The notes below the pieces were generated by a model. It saw only the letters and a program-made list of their open reading frames with translations, searched no databases and was not told where the DNA came from. The position numbers and the translations under genes were made by a program. A stretch of 64,000 nucleotides of DNA, taken from positions 86,243 through 150,242 of the forward strand of contig NZ_AUNB01000051.1 of the NCBI RefSeq assembly GCF_000714545.1, read 5' to 3'. The DNA comes from Thioclava indica (GTDB lineage Bacteria > Pseudomonadota > Alphaproteobacteria > Rhodobacterales > Rhodobacteraceae). Below are positions 27,021-38,053 of the stretch, in pieces (positions within the stretch are counted from its first letter, which is position 1; each line of letters opens with the position of its first letter).

Positions 27021-28178
27021 ATGGGCGCCTATATCCTGAGGCGATTGCTGATGGTGATCCCCACATTGCTGGGGATTATGATCATCAACTTCACGCTGAC
27101 GCAATTCGTCCCCGGCGGGCCGATCGAACAGGTGATCGCGCGCGTGCAGGGCGAGGCGGATTCGATGCGCAATATCTCGGGGGGCGGCGATGCGGGCACG
27201 CAGGGCCAGGGCGGTGTCGAGGATAGCGGCTATCAAGGCGCGCGCGGGATTTCCCCCGAATTGCTGAGTCAGCTTGAGGTGCAGATGGGCTACGCGCGCA
27301 TCGTCTGCGATCCCGGTTTCACCGGCACCCCTGACTTGAAGAACCCCGTCTGCCACAAGGAAAAAATCCCCGGCTGGGAGCGGTTTTTCATCATGATGAA
27401 AAGCTATGCCACCTTCGATTTCGGCAAGAGCTTTTTTCGCAATGAAAGCGTGATCAACTTGGTGCTGGATAAGATGCCGGTTTCGATCACGCTGGGGCTG
27501 TGGTCAACGCTGCTGGCCTATCTTATCTCGATCCCGCTGGGCATTCGCAAAGCGGTGCGCGATGGGTCAAAATTCGACACATGGACCAGCGGCGCGATCA
27601 TCGTGGGCTACGCCATCCCCGGCTTTCTGTTCGCGGTGATGCTGATGGTTCTGCTGGCGGGCGGGTCGTATTGGAAAATCTTCCCGCTAAGGGGCCTGAC
27701 CTCGGATGATTTCGACCAACTCAGCCTGATCGGCAAGGCGCTGGATTACCTGTGGCACATCGCGCTGCCCGTGACCGCCACAACGATTGCCAGCTTTGCG
27801 ACGATGACCTTGCTGACCAAGAATTCCTTCCTTGAAGAGATCAACAAGCAATATGTCATGACCGCGCGCGCAAAGGGGCTGTCTGAGAAAAAGGTGCTTT
27901 ACGGCCATGTCTTCCGCAACGCGATGCTGATCGTGATTGCGGGCTTTCCGGCGCAATTTCTCGGCGTGTTCTTTGGCGCTTCGATCATCGTCGAGACGAT
28001 CTTTTCGCTCGACGGGCTAGGCCTGCTGGGCTTCCAAGCGGCGGTGGAGCGCGACTATCCAGTGATCTTTGGCACGCTTTATATGTTCGGGCTGATCAGC
28101 CTTGTGGTGAATATTCTGTCCGACCTGATGTATGTCTTTGTCGATCCGCGCATCGACTTTGAAAAGAGGGCCGGATGA
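27021..28178 (+). CDS. yejB: YejB, peptide ABC transporter permease
   Basis: A 385-residue inner-membrane permease. MGAYILRRLLMVIPTLLGIM begins the first helix; a long periplasmic insert (about 40-130) follows, as usual for YejB, and the C-terminal BPD_transp domain contains the coupling loop YVMTARAKGLSEKKVLYGHV. It lies 34 bases after yejA and overlaps yejE by four bases (ATGA), indicating translational coupling. Confidence 0.95.
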   Translation: MGAYILRRLLMVIPTLLGIMIINFTLTQFVPGGPIEQVIARVQGEADSMRNISGGGDAGTQGQGGVEDSGYQGARGISPELLSQLEVQMGYARIVCDPGFTGTPDLKNPVCHKEKIPGWERFFIMMKSYATFDFGKSFFRNESVINLVLDKMPVSITLGLWSTLLAYLISIPLGIRKAVRDGSKFDTWTSGAIIVGYAIPGFLFAVMLMVLLAGGSYWKIFPLRGLTSDDFDQLSLIGKALDYLWHIALPVTATTIASFATMTLLTKNSFLEEINKQYVMTARAKGLSEKKVLYGHVFRNAMLIVIAGFPAQFLGVFFGASIIVETIFSLDGLGLLGFQAAVERDYPVIFGTLYMFGLISLVVNILSDLMYVFVDPRIDFEKRAG

Positions 28179-29287
28179 TGCGACTAAGCCCGCTCAACGC
28201 CCGCCGCTGGCGCAATTTCAAAACCAATCGCCGCGCGCTTTGGTCGATGATGATCTTTGGCGTGCTGTTCATTGGCGCGCTGCTGGCCGAGTTCATCGCC
28301 AATGACAAACCCATCGTGGTCAACTATCGCGGCCATTACTATTTCCCGATCTACAAGTTCTATCCCGAGACCGCATTCGGCGGCGACTTCCGCACGCAGG
28401 CGATCTATCGCGACCCCGCCGTGCAATGCCTGATCGTGACGGGTGGCAACGAGGCGTGCTTTGACGACGACCCCGAAGCGGTGATGGCGCAGGCCCAAAA
28501 AACGGGCGAGATCGACGGCGAGAAAATCGACAAGGGCTGGATGATCTGGCCGGTGATCCCTTATAGCTACAACACGATCAACGATGTCGGCACGGCCCCC
28601 TCTGCGCCCGACAAGGACCACTGGCTGGGCACCGATGACACCGCGCGCGACGTGCTGGCGCGGGTGATTTACGGCTTCCGCACCTCGGTGATGTTTGCGC
28701 TGATCGTGACGGGGGTCGGATCCCTTATCGGCATATCGGCGGGCGCGGTGCAGGGCTATTTCGGCGGCAAGGTCGATCTGCTGTTCCAGCGTATCCTTGA
28801 AATCTGGTCCTCGACGCCCTCGCTGTATGTCATCATCATCCTGTTCGCGATTTTGGGGCGCAGTTTCTGGCTGCTGGTATTCGTGTCGATCCTGTTTGGC
28901 TGGCCCGCTTTGGTGGGCGTGGTGCGCGCGGAATTCCTGCGCGCGCGCAATTTCGAATATGTCCGCGCGGCGCGCGCGCTCGGCGTATCGGACCGGGTGA
29001 TCATGTTCCGCCACATCCTGCCCAATGCGATGGTGGCGACGCTGACAATGCTGCCTTTCGTGATCACCGGCGCGATCGGGGCGCTGGCATCGCTTGACTA
29101 CCTCGGCTACGGCTTGCCCAGTTCCGCGCCTTCGCTGGGGGAGCTGGCACTGCAAGGCAAACAACACCTCAACGCGCCGTGGCTGGCGTTCTCGGCCTTC
29201 TTCACCTTCGCGATCATGCTGTCACTTTTGGTCTTTATCTTCGAGGGTATCCGCGACGCGTTCGACCCCAGAAAGGTGTTTCGATGA
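28175..29287 (+). CDS. yejE: YejE, peptide ABC transporter permease
   Basis: Second permease (370 aa). It starts with a basic N-terminus (LNARRWRNFKTNRRALWSMM) into the first helix, has a periplasmic insert containing DKDHWLGTDDTARDVLARVI, and a coupling loop FEYVRAARALGVSDRVIMFR. Start at 28175 overlaps yejB, and its stop overlaps yejF by four bases. YejB and YejE form the heterodimeric channel. Confidence 0.95.
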   Translation: MMRLSPLNARRWRNFKTNRRALWSMMIFGVLFIGALLAEFIANDKPIVVNYRGHYYFPIYKFYPETAFGGDFRTQAIYRDPAVQCLIVTGGNEACFDDDPEAVMAQAQKTGEIDGEKIDKGWMIWPVIPYSYNTINDVGTAPSAPDKDHWLGTDDTARDVLARVIYGFRTSVMFALIVTGVGSLIGISAGAVQGYFGGKVDLLFQRILEIWSSTPSLYVIIILFAILGRSFWLLVFVSILFGWPALVGVVRAEFLRARNFEYVRAARALGVSDRVIMFRHILPNAMVATLTMLPFVITGAIGALASLDYLGYGLPSSAPSLGELALQGKQHLNAPWLAFSAFFTFAIMLSLLVFIFEGIRDAFDPRKVFR

Positions 29288-30888
29288 AACCTGTTCTTGA
29301 GGTCGAAAACCTGCGTGTGTCGTTTGTGTCCGAGGGGCGGGTGTCGCCTGCGGTCAAGGGCGTCAGCTTTAGCGTGGGCAATGGCGAAACGGTTGCGCTG
29401 GTGGGCGAATCCGGCTCTGGCAAGTCAGTCACCGCACTGTCCACGGTGGCGTTGCTGGGCGGCAGCGCCCAGGTCGAGGGCTCGATCCGCTATGAGGGGC
29501 GCGAGATGATCGGCGCGTCTGAACGCGATCTGATGGCCACGCGCGGCAATGATATCAGCTTTATCTTTCAAGAGCCGATGACCTCGCTCAACCCGCTGCA
29601 CACGCTGGAAAAGCAGATCACCGAAAGCCTGTCGCTGCACCAAGGACTGCGCGGCGCGGCGGCGCGGGCGCGTGTAATCGAACTGCTGGAAAAAGTCGGC
29701 ATCCCCGATCCCGAAACCCGCTTGGCCGACTACCCCCACCAGCTTTCGGGCGGGCAACGCCAGCGCGTGATGATCGCGATGGCGCTGGCCAACGGGCCGG
29801 ATCTGCTGATCGCGGATGAACCTACGACCGCGCTTGATGTGACGATTCAGGCGCAAATCCTTGACCTGCTGGCCGATCTGAAACGCGACATGGGCATGAG
29901 CCTGCTATTTATCAGCCATGATCTGGGCGTGGTGCGCCGCATCGCGGATCGGGTTTGCGTGATGCAACATGGCGAGATCGTCGAGCAAGGCCCGACCGAA
30001 GAGATCTTTGCCAATCCGCGCCACCCCTACACCCGCAAACTGCTAGAGGCCGAACCCACGGGCCTCGCCGATCCGGTGCCCGAAAACGCCCCCGAAATCG
30101 TGCGCACCGAGCATCTCAAAATCTGGTTTCCGATCCAGCGCGGGCTGCTGCGCAAGACGGTGGGCCATGTGAAGGCGGTCAATGACGCCTCGCTTTCCGT
30201 GCGCGCGGGCGAGACCTTGGGGATCGTGGGCGAAAGCGGGTCGGGCAAGACCACGCTGGCGCTCGCGATCATGCGGTTGATCGCGTCCGAGGGGCCGATC
30301 CTCTATGAAAACGAGGATATCTCGCGCTGGCAGGCGGGGCGATTGCGCGCGCTGCGCCGCGATATGCAGATCGTGTTTCAAGACCCGTTTGGCAGCCTCA
30401 GCCCGCGCCTGACGGTCGAGCAGATCATCGCCGAGGGGCTAACCGTGCATGGTGTTGAGCCGGGCCGCAACCGGCGCGACATGGTGGCCGAGATCATGAC
30501 AGAAACCGGCCTTGATCCTGCGATGATGGAACGCTACCCGCATGAGTTTTCCGGCGGCCAGCGCCAGCGCGTCGCGATTGCGCGCGCGATGATCCTGCGC
30601 CCCAAAGTGGTTGTGCTCGACGAGCCGACCTCGGCGCTGGATATGACCGTGCAGGTGCAAATCGTCGATCTTCTGCGCGATTTGCAGCGTCGTCACGGGC
30701 TGGCCTATCTGTTCATCAGCCACGATCTGCGGGTGGTACGCGCGCTGAGCCACAAGATCATGGTGATGAAACGTGGCGATGTCGTCGAGGCAGGGCTTGC
30801 GCGCGATGTTTTTGCCAATCCGCAAACGGCCTATACCCGCCAGTTGATGGTCGCTGCATTGGGCGAGGCGGCACTGGAGAGCGCCTGA
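29284..30888 (+). CDS. yejF: YejF, double ABC ATPase of the peptide transporter
   Basis: A 534-residue fusion of two nucleotide-binding domains powering YejBE. Domain 1: [46 protein letters not shown]. Domain 2: [45 protein letters not shown]. Each is followed by an oligopeptide-type C-terminal extension ([15 protein letters not shown] and [11 protein letters not shown]). The start at 29284 forms an ATGA overlap with yejE; a longer frame from 29179 lies inside yejE and is rejected. The glycosyltransferase gene follows after two bases. Confidence 0.96.
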   Translation: MKPVLEVENLRVSFVSEGRVSPAVKGVSFSVGNGETVALVGESGSGKSVTALSTVALLGGSAQVEGSIRYEGREMIGASERDLMATRGNDISFIFQEPMTSLNPLHTLEKQITESLSLHQGLRGAAARARVIELLEKVGIPDPETRLADYPHQLSGGQRQRVMIAMALANGPDLLIADEPTTALDVTIQAQILDLLADLKRDMGMSLLFISHDLGVVRRIADRVCVMQHGEIVEQGPTEEIFANPRHPYTRKLLEAEPTGLADPVPENAPEIVRTEHLKIWFPIQRGLLRKTVGHVKAVNDASLSVRAGETLGIVGESGSGKTTLALAIMRLIASEGPILYENEDISRWQAGRLRALRRDMQIVFQDPFGSLSPRLTVEQIIAEGLTVHGVEPGRNRRDMVAEIMTETGLDPAMMERYPHEFSGGQRQRVAIARAMILRPKVVVLDEPTSALDMTVQVQIVDLLRDLQRRHGLAYLFISHDLRVVRALSHKIMVMKRGDVVEAGLARDVFANPQTAYTRQLMVAALGEAALESA

Positions 30889-30890
30889 AC

Positions 30891-32111
30891 ATGAAAATCC
30901 TGTTCGTTCATCAGAACTTCCCCGGCCAGTTCCCCCATCTCGCGCCAGCGCTGGTGGCGCGGGGGCATCAGGTGATCGCGCTGACCTCTGAGACGAACAA
31001 ACGCCCCTCGCCGGTGCGGGTGGTGAAATATCGCAAGCCTGATGAGGTCAAACTTTCTTCCGGCTTAACCCGGCTTTACGCAAAATCCGCCGAACGAGGC
31101 GCGCGCGCCGCCCTTGCCGCACGCCAGTTGCGCGACAAGCACGGCTATGTCCCTGACGTGATTTTTGGCCATTCCGGCTGGGGTGAAACGCTGTTCCTGC
31201 GCGAGGTCTGGCCCGAGGCGCGGCTGCTCGTCTATGCCGAACTAATGTATCGCACGACCGGGCTCGATACCGATTTCGACCCGGAATTTGCACGCTCCGG
31301 CCTTGAAACGCGTGTGTCTACCGTGGCGCGCTCGGCGCATCTGGTGCAGTCGATGGTGCAGGCTGATGCGGGGCTGTCGCCCACGCAGTTTCAGGCCGAC
31401 ACCTTCCCCCCCGAGCTGCGCGCCAAAATCACCGTATGCCATGATGGCGTGGATACCGACCGGCTTGCGCCGCGCGCGGAGGCCCGTTTCACCGTGCCCG
31501 GAACCACGCGCATCTTTCGCCCCGGCGATGAGGTGGTGACGTTTGTGAACCGCTCGCTTGAACCCTATCGCGGTTTTCACAGCTTTATGCGCGCGCTGCC
31601 CGAAGTGCTGGCCGCGCGCCCCAAGGCGCATGTGCTGATCGTGGGGGAAGAGGGGCAAAGCTATGGTGCCGCGCCCAAGGATGCCAAAAGCTGGAAACAG
31701 AAGTTTCTGGCCGAGATCGGCGACCAGCTTGATCTGAACCGCGTGCATTTTCTGGGCCGCATTCCTTACGCGGATTACGTCAACCTGCTGCATGTCAGCC
31801 GCGTGCATGCCTATCTGACCTATCCGTTTGTGCTCAGCTGGTCGCTGATGGAATCGATGGCGGCGGGCTGTGCGGTTGTGGCCTCGGATACTGCACCGGT
31901 GCGCGAGGTGATCAGTGATGGTGAGACTGGCCGGCTCGTGGAATTCTTTGACATCGCGGGCTGGTCCAAGGCGCTGATTGACGGGCTGAGCGAGCCTGAA
32001 ACCTATGCGCCCATGCGCGAGGCCGCGCGTCGTCATATCGTTGAGACCTATGATCTCAAAACGACCTGCCTGCCGCAGTTGATCGAGTTTGTTGAGGGCG
32101 CGGGGCGCTGA
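30891..32111 (+). CDS. family-4 glycosyltransferase (GT-B fold)
   Basis: A 406-residue retaining glycosyltransferase. The N-terminal Rossmann half begins MKILFVHQNFPGQFPHLAPA; the C-terminal half has FVNRSLEPYRGFHSFMRALP and the GT4 donor-site motif around LSWSLMESMAAGCAVVASDT (E-x7-E-like). No signal or membrane segment. Only two bases separate it from yejF, so it is probably co-expressed with the peptide importer, although no functional link is known. Donor and acceptor sugars cannot be inferred. Confidence 0.88.
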   Translation: MKILFVHQNFPGQFPHLAPALVARGHQVIALTSETNKRPSPVRVVKYRKPDEVKLSSGLTRLYAKSAERGARAALAARQLRDKHGYVPDVIFGHSGWGETLFLREVWPEARLLVYAELMYRTTGLDTDFDPEFARSGLETRVSTVARSAHLVQSMVQADAGLSPTQFQADTFPPELRAKITVCHDGVDTDRLAPRAEARFTVPGTTRIFRPGDEVVTFVNRSLEPYRGFHSFMRALPEVLAARPKAHVLIVGEEGQSYGAAPKDAKSWKQKFLAEIGDQLDLNRVHFLGRIPYADYVNLLHVSRVHAYLTYPFVLSWSLMESMAAGCAVVASDTAPVREVISDGETGRLVEFFDIAGWSKALIDGLSEPETYAPMREAARRHIVETYDLKTTCLPQLIEFVEGAGR

Positions 32112-32123
32112 TTGCGGGCAATC

Positions 32124-32154
32124 AAAAAGGGGCGCTTGGTTTCCCAAACGCCCC
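32124..32154 (-). terminator. Rho-independent terminator of hemN
   Basis: On the minus strand GGGGCGTTTGG pairs with CCAAGCGCCCC around GAAA and continues into TTTTT, 23 bases past the hemN stop. It may also serve the convergent glycosyltransferase gene. Confidence 0.85.
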
Positions 32155-32176
32155 ATCCATCGCATAAATTCGCGCC

Positions 32177-33532
32177 TCAGATCGCCGAACTATGGCTGGA
32201 AGCGGACATGTCATAGGCGTCGAAATTGCGCGCGATCATGCGCGTCAGCGGACGCCCTTTGACCGGAATGCGCAGCCCGTTCTCGGTCATCTCGACCATA
32301 TCGCCGAACTGCTCGACACAGCTCAAGAACATCTGCGTCAACTCATGCGGCTTGGCGCCAAAATCGCGCACCAGCTCATCTGTCTTGACCTCAAAATCCG
32401 ACATCAAGGCTTCGATCATGCGCCCGCGCAGCTTGTCTTCGGCGGTAAAGACATGCCCGCGCGCGGTGGAAAACTGCCCTTCGCGGATCGCGCCAGTATG
32501 CTTTGACGTGGCCGAGGCATTTTGCGCATACCCCTGTGGGAACCGCGAAATCGACGAGGCCCCAAGCCCCACCAGCGCTTCGGCCTGATCGTCGGTATAG
32601 CCTTGGAAATTGCGCCGAAGCTGGCCGTTTTTCTGCGCCTGTGCCAAGCCATCGGTCGGCAGGGCGAAGTGATCAATCCCGATTTCGTCATAGCCATCGG
32701 CGACAAACAGATCGCGCGCGACTTCGAACAGCTTGAGCCGCTCTTGCGGGGTGGGCAGGTGGTCAGACGGAATCATCGTCTGACGCCGCGCCATCCACGG
32801 CACATGCGCATAGCCATACAGCGCCACGCGATCCGGCCCGAGCGAGAGCAATTGCTGCACCGAATTGGCGATCTTGGTGGGGGTCTGATGGGGCAGGCCA
32901 TAGAGGATATCGGCGTTCAGGCTTTCCACACCGCGCTCGCGGATCATGTCCACCGCGGCCTTGGTGATATCATAGCTTTGCTCGCGCCCGATGACCTTCT
33001 GGATTTGCGGGTCGAAATCCTGAACCCCGATCGAGGCGCGGTTCATTCCCGCGCGTGCCAGCGCGTCCATGCGCGCGGCGTCGATCTCGTTGGGGTCGAT
33101 CTCGACCGAGAACTCGGCCCCTTCGCCCATCGGCACCACGTCAAACACCGCATCGGCCATGCGCGACATCATATCGGCGGGCATCAGGGTCGGCGTGCCG
33201 CCCCCCCAATGCAGCCGCGACAGCGTGACGCCGGGGGCCAGACGCTCGCGCAGCATCTCCAGTTCCGCCAGCAAAACCTCGGAATAGGCGCGCACCGGTT
33301 CATCACTTTGCGTGCCCTGCGTGCGGCAGGCGCAGAACCAGCACAACCTGCGGCAGAACGGTACGTGCAGGTAAAGTGAGATAGACCCACCCGCCGGAAT
33401 CTGCTCGATCCAGCTGGAAAATGTGTCTGGACCAACGCCACCCGCAAAATGCGGTGCCGTCGGATACGAGGTGTAGCGGGGCACTTTCGCGTCGAAAAGG
33501 CCAAGCTTGGCGAGTTGCGATTCCTGTTTCAT
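32177..33532 (-). CDS. hemN: oxygen-independent coproporphyrinogen III oxidase (HemN)
   Basis: Radical-SAM enzyme (451 aa) that decarboxylates coproporphyrinogen III to protoporphyrinogen IX without oxygen. The iron-sulfur motif is HVPFCRRLCWFCAC with Cys60, Cys64 and Cys67 as CxxxCxxC; YTSYPTAPHF and HWGGGTPTLM are HemN signatures and NRASIGVQDFDPQIQ follows. Start at 33532 (MKQESQLAKL) is preferred over 33574, which would run into the FNR box. It diverges from fnrL with a shared FNR box at 33568-33581, so anaerobic induction is expected. The aerobic counterpart hemF lies at 49912. Confidence 0.96.
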   Translation of the reverse strand: MKQESQLAKLGLFDAKVPRYTSYPTAPHFAGGVGPDTFSSWIEQIPAGGSISLYLHVPFCRRLCWFCACRTQGTQSDEPVRAYSEVLLAELEMLRERLAPGVTLSRLHWGGGTPTLMPADMMSRMADAVFDVVPMGEGAEFSVEIDPNEIDAARMDALARAGMNRASIGVQDFDPQIQKVIGREQSYDITKAAVDMIRERGVESLNADILYGLPHQTPTKIANSVQQLLSLGPDRVALYGYAHVPWMARRQTMIPSDHLPTPQERLKLFEVARDLFVADGYDEIGIDHFALPTDGLAQAQKNGQLRRNFQGYTDDQAEALVGLGASSISRFPQGYAQNASATSKHTGAIREGQFSTARGHVFTAEDKLRGRMIEALMSDFEVKTDELVRDFGAKPHELTQMFLSCVEQFGDMVEMTENGLRIPVKGRPLTRMIARNFDAYDMSASSHSSAI

Positions 33533-33567
33533 AGACTTATCTTTAGTTGTAAGACCCGCGAGAGAAA

Positions 33568-33581
33568 TTGACACAGATCAA
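33568..33581. promoter_or_regulatory. FNR box between hemN and fnrL
   Basis: TTGACACAGATCAA matches the consensus TTGAT-N4-ATCAA at nine of ten positions. It lies 36 bases before hemN and 14 bases before fnrL, so it may activate hemN and autoregulate (probably repress) fnrL. Confidence 0.85.
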
Positions 33582-33594
33582 GACGAAACACCGT

Positions 33595-34341
33595 ATGGCT
33601 CATGACGATGTACATCCTGTCTCGCTGAATTGCGGGGACTGTCCGATCCGCCATCGCGCGGTCTGTGCACGCTGTGATGCCGATGAGATCGATGAGCTTG
33701 AGAATATCAAGTATTATCGCAGTTTCGAGGCCGGTCAGACGGTGATCTGGGCGGGCGATAAGATGGATTTTGTCGCCTCAATCGTGTCGGGCATTGCCAC
33801 GTTGACGCAAACGCTGGAAGACGGGCGCACGCAGATGGTGGGGCTGTTGTTGCCCTCTGATTTCGTGGGGCGTCCGGGGCGCTCGGCGGCGGCTTATAAT
33901 GTCACCGCGACCACCAACATCCTGATGTGCTGCTTTCGCAAGAAGCCGTTTGAGGAGATGATGGAGCGCACGCCCCATATCGCCCAACGCCTATTGCAGA
34001 TGACGCTGGATGAGCTGGACGCAGCGCGCGAATGGATGCTGCTTTTGGGTCGCAAGACCGCGCGCGAAAAGATTGCCTCGCTGCTGTCGATTATCGCGCG
34101 GCGTGATGCGTCGATCAAGCCCTTGGCGGGCTCCAATCGGGTCACCTTCGATCTGCCCCTCACGCGTGAGGCGATGGCCGATTATTTGGGGCTGACGCTG
34201 GAAACCGTAAGCCGCCAGATCTCGGCGCTCAAGCGCGACGGGGTGATCGTACTAGAAGGCAAGCGCCATGTTACCGTGCCCGATATCGACCGGCTTTTGA
34301 TGGAAGCGGGCGATGACAGCGATGGCGGTTTCCTGATCTAG
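33595..34341 (+). CDS. fnrL: FnrL, oxygen-sensing CRP/FNR regulator
   Basis: A 248-residue transcription factor that binds DNA when its [4Fe-4S] cluster is intact, that is, at low oxygen. The N-terminal cysteines lie in NCGDCPIRHRAVCARC (Cys13, 16, 24, 27), with a further pair Cys112-Cys113 in ILMCCFRKKP supplying the central ligand. The C-terminal helix-turn-helix LTLETVSRQISALKRDG has the E-x2-SR pattern that reads TTGAT half-sites. Start at 33595 (MAHDDVHPVS); the upstream in-frame TTG at 33568 lies within the FNR box. Likely targets in this window are hemN, itself, the Usp gene, ccoNOQP and ccoGHIS. Confidence 0.95.
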   Translation: MAHDDVHPVSLNCGDCPIRHRAVCARCDADEIDELENIKYYRSFEAGQTVIWAGDKMDFVASIVSGIATLTQTLEDGRTQMVGLLLPSDFVGRPGRSAAAYNVTATTNILMCCFRKKPFEEMMERTPHIAQRLLQMTLDELDAAREWMLLLGRKTAREKIASLLSIIARRDASIKPLAGSNRVTFDLPLTREAMADYLGLTLETVSRQISALKRDGVIVLEGKRHVTVPDIDRLLMEAGDDSDGGFLI

Positions 34342-34544
34342 GGCGCGTTTCGTCCCAAACTTCCCGAGTCCAGACGTCTGAATTCCCGCTTCGCTGTGGC
34401 TGCCGGTTAAAACCCGCACTGGCGTAGCATCTTGATGCAAGGGAGGCCGGGTGATGTGCGGGCTCGGGAGATGAAGGTGGTTGCTCTGGCACATTTTATG
34501 CGCTGCTCGGCTGAAGGCGCATCGTAAACAGTGCGCGATCAATG

Positions 34545-34572
34545 AAAAAAGGACGCCCGGGAAGGCGCCCTT
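34545..34572 (-). terminator. Rho-independent terminator of the universal stress gene
   Basis: On the minus strand AAGGGCGCC pairs with GGGCGTCCTT (one G-T pair) and runs into TTTTTT, about 28 bases after the stop at 34601. Confidence 0.8.
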
Positions 34573-34600
34573 CTGTCTATTCGCAAGTTTTGGCCGGTGC

Positions 34601-35440
34601 TTAATGCGCCATGATCACAGGCACATCGGCCATTTCCAGCATGTGCCGGGTTGCGCCGCCCAAAATCGCCTCGCGGAACCGCGAATGCCCGTAAGCGCCC
34701 ATCACCATCGCATCGGCATTGCTGTCAAGAATATGGCGGTTGAGCACATCCGACACGCGCGGCATCGTTTTCGACAACACCGTCACCTCGGCATTCACAC
34801 CGTGACGCGCCAGCATCTGGCTGAGCTGACCACCGGGGTCTGAACGCTCGGGCCCATGCGCGGGTGGGTCGATCACGGTGATATCCACCAGATCGGCAGA
34901 TTTGAGCACCGGCATCGCGGCACGCACCGCGCGCATCGCCTCATGTGATTGATTCCACGCAATAACGACGCGCTTGGCGGGGATGTCGCCATCATAGCCA
35001 TCGGGGACGATGGCGACGGGCACCTGACCCTCGAACAGGGCGGCTTCGATTGCGGCTTCCAACTCGGGGCCACGCCCCTCGCCATAAGGCCGCCCCATCA
35101 AAACCAGATCGGCAAATCGCGCACGCAGCCCCACAACGGTGGACATCGCCCCGATCTGCGAGACAACAGTATCCGCGCCCCACCGAATATCTTCGGCGTC
35201 CAGGCGCGCGCGCACCGCTTCATTGGCTTTGCGCGCATCATCTTGCGCGCGATCCATCGTTTCTTGCTGCACGAAAGCTGTCGCGCCCGCGTAATAATAA
35301 CCCGTCTGGGTGCGATCGATTCCCATGCACAGCACGTCAAGATGCGCATCGCGCCGACGTGCCACTGCCACCGCCGCATCCAGCTGCGATTCCGCTGCCT
35401 CGGGGTCAGTCACGATCGTTAATATTGTCTTATAGGACAT
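34601..35440 (-). CDS. universal stress protein, two tandem Usp domains
   Basis: A 279-residue protein with two UspA-type alpha/beta domains. The first starts MSYKTILTIVTDPEAAESQL; the second starts KRVVIAWNQSHEAMRAVRAA and ends with the ATP-binding pattern VMGAYGHSRFREAILGGATR (G-x2-G-x9-G-S/T-like). UspE-like tandem proteins are linked to survival under energy or oxygen limitation. It is divergent from ccoN and carries a perfect FNR box 65 bases upstream of its start, so anaerobic induction by FnrL is likely. Confidence 0.93.
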   Translation of the reverse strand: MSYKTILTIVTDPEAAESQLDAAVAVARRRDAHLDVLCMGIDRTQTGYYYAGATAFVQQETMDRAQDDARKANEAVRARLDAEDIRWGADTVVSQIGAMSTVVGLRARFADLVLMGRPYGEGRGPELEAAIEAALFEGQVPVAIVPDGYDGDIPAKRVVIAWNQSHEAMRAVRAAMPVLKSADLVDITVIDPPAHGPERSDPGGQLSQMLARHGVNAEVTVLSKTMPRVSDVLNRHILDSNADAMVMGAYGHSRFREAILGGATRHMLEMADVPVIMAH

Positions 35441-35504
35441 AGCTCACTCTCCGCGCTTACAAATTCCGGTTTCAGAAGAGTAATCCTACCAGATTTGGAT
35501 CACT

Positions 35505-35518
35505 TTGATACGGATCAA
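35505..35518. promoter_or_regulatory. FNR box upstream of the universal stress gene
   Basis: TTGATACGGATCAA is a perfect TTGAT-N4-ATCAA palindrome. It lies 65 bases before the Usp start, closer to it than to ccoN. Confidence 0.88.
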
Positions 35519-35577
35519 GCCCCGTGTTATACAGATCACAAAACTGCGACCAAATAGCACAGAGGGGTCGCGAACAT

Positions 35578-35591
35578 TTGATGCAGATCAA
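35578..35591. promoter_or_regulatory. FNR box upstream of ccoN
   Basis: TTGATGCAGATCAA is a second perfect FNR palindrome in the same intergenic region, 107 bases before the ccoN start. It fits activation of ccoNOQP by FnrL. Confidence 0.88.
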
Positions 35592-35698
35592 GGCATCGTG
35601 CATAGGTACGAGCCAGAAGGACGACAGTCACGCTTTGGGGATTCTCGTTTTTGCGAAGCCACACCCCAAAGACAAGACACGACGAAGGGACGCACAAA

Positions 35699-37300
35699 AT
35701 GTGGGATTATATCAAGCTGATCGCGCTTGGCCTTGTGGCGGTGATTGCCGCCATCGCGGCTGGCAATGCGCGCGATCTTGCCTATCAGGTGAACGCGGTC
35801 GAGATTTTGCTGGCAGCAGCAATCGCGTTTATCTGGGTGCTACGCACCATGGGGACCCGTCAACCGGCCCCGCAGAACGAGTATTTCGACGGCGTCGTTC
35901 GCGCCGGGGTCATCGCCACAACCTTTTGGGGTGTGGTCGGTTTCCTCGTGGCCGTCATCATCGCATTTCAGCTAGCCTACCCGTCGCTGAACTTCGAATG
36001 GGCGCAAGGCTATATGAACTTCGGCAAGCTTCGCCCGTTGCACACCTCGGCGGTGATTTTCGCCTTTGGTGGTAACGCGCTGATCGCGTCGAGCTTTTAC
36101 GTCGTGCAGCGCACCAGCGCCGCGCGTTTGTGGGGCGGTGGCCTAAGCTGGTTCGTGTTCTGGGGCTGGCAGCTTGTCATCGTCCTTGCCGCAACCGGCT
36201 ACATCTTGGGCGCAACGCAGTCCAAAGAATACGCCGAGCCGGAATGGGTCGCCGACTGGCTGATCACCATCGTCTGGGTGAGCTACCTGCTGGTGTTCAT
36301 GGGCACGATTTTCAAACGCAAAGAACCCCATATCTACGTCGCCAACTGGTTCTACCTGTCCTTCATCGTGACCATCGCGATGCTGCACTTGGTCAACAAC
36401 CTCGCCGTGCCGGTGTCGATGTTCAGCTCGAAATCGGTGCAGGTGTTCTCGGGCGTGCAAGATGCCATGACGCAGTGGTGGTATGGTCATAACGCGGTGG
36501 GCTTCTTCCTGACCGCAGGCTTCCTGGGCATGATGTACTACTTCGTGCCGAAACAGGCCGAGCGCCCGGTTTACAGCTACAAACTGTCGATCGTGCACTT
36601 CTGGGCGCTGATCTTCCTGTATATCTGGGCGGGTCCGCACCACTTGCACTACACCGCGCTGCCCGACTGGGCTGGCACGCTGGGCATGGTGTTCTCGATC
36701 ATCCTGTGGATGCCCTCCTGGGGTGGCATGATCAACGGCCTGATGACGCTTTCGGGCGCGTGGGACAAACTGCGCACCGATCCGATCATCCGTATGATGG
36801 TGGTGTCGGTCGGCTTTTACGGCATGTCGACCTTTGAAGGCCCGATGATGTCGATCAAGGCCGTGAACTCGCTGTCGCACTACACCGACTGGACGATCGG
36901 TCACGTGCACTCGGGCGCACTGGGCTGGAACGGCATGATCACCTTCGGCACACTCTACTTCCTTGTGCCGCGTCTGTGGGCACGTCAGGGTCTGTACTCG
37001 CTGAAACTCGTGAGCTGGCACTTCTGGCTCGCCACAATCGGGATCGTTCTTTACGCCTCCTCGATGTGGGTTGCGGGGATCATGCAAGGTCTGATGTGGC
37101 GCGAAGTGGATAGCCAGGGCTTCCTCGTGAACGCCTTCGCCGACACCGTGGCCGCGATGCACCCGATGTTCGTGGTGCGGGGCCTGGGTGGGGTTCTGTA
37201 CCTCGCTGGTGGCATCATCATGGCCTATAACTTGTGGATGACGGTCGCTCGCCAGCCTCGCGTGGAAACACGCTCGGTTGCCGCCGTGCCGGCAGAATAA
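35699..37300 (+). CDS. ccoN: CcoN, cbb3 cytochrome c oxidase subunit I
   Basis: Catalytic subunit (533 aa) of the high-affinity terminal oxidase, carrying haem b and the haem b3-CuB centre in about twelve membrane helices. Histidine-bearing segments typical of CcoN are visible: [51 protein letters not shown] and [19 protein letters not shown]. Start at 35699 ([10 protein letters not shown]) has GAAGGGA upstream. An earlier frame from 35651 adds hydrophilic residues and is rejected. First gene of ccoNOQP, with an FNR box upstream. Confidence 0.97.
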   Translation: MWDYIKLIALGLVAVIAAIAAGNARDLAYQVNAVEILLAAAIAFIWVLRTMGTRQPAPQNEYFDGVVRAGVIATTFWGVVGFLVAVIIAFQLAYPSLNFEWAQGYMNFGKLRPLHTSAVIFAFGGNALIASSFYVVQRTSAARLWGGGLSWFVFWGWQLVIVLAATGYILGATQSKEYAEPEWVADWLITIVWVSYLLVFMGTIFKRKEPHIYVANWFYLSFIVTIAMLHLVNNLAVPVSMFSSKSVQVFSGVQDAMTQWWYGHNAVGFFLTAGFLGMMYYFVPKQAERPVYSYKLSIVHFWALIFLYIWAGPHHLHYTALPDWAGTLGMVFSIILWMPSWGGMINGLMTLSGAWDKLRTDPIIRMMVVSVGFYGMSTFEGPMMSIKAVNSLSHYTDWTIGHVHSGALGWNGMITFGTLYFLVPRLWARQGLYSLKLVSWHFWLATIGIVLYASSMWVAGIMQGLMWREVDSQGFLVNAFADTVAAMHPMFVVRGLGGVLYLAGGIIMAYNLWMTVARQPRVETRSVAAVPAE

Positions 37301-37312
37301 GGAGAGGACAGA

Positions 37313-38041
<729 letters not shown>

Positions 38042-38053
38042 GGGAACGCAAAA

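Noticed and set aside
34342..34544. Possible small RNA downstream of fnrL (CCCGCAC...GTGCGGG and GCATC...GATGC pairs)
   Set aside because: Pairs are short, there is no clear terminator on the plus strand and no promoter; chance folding is likely.
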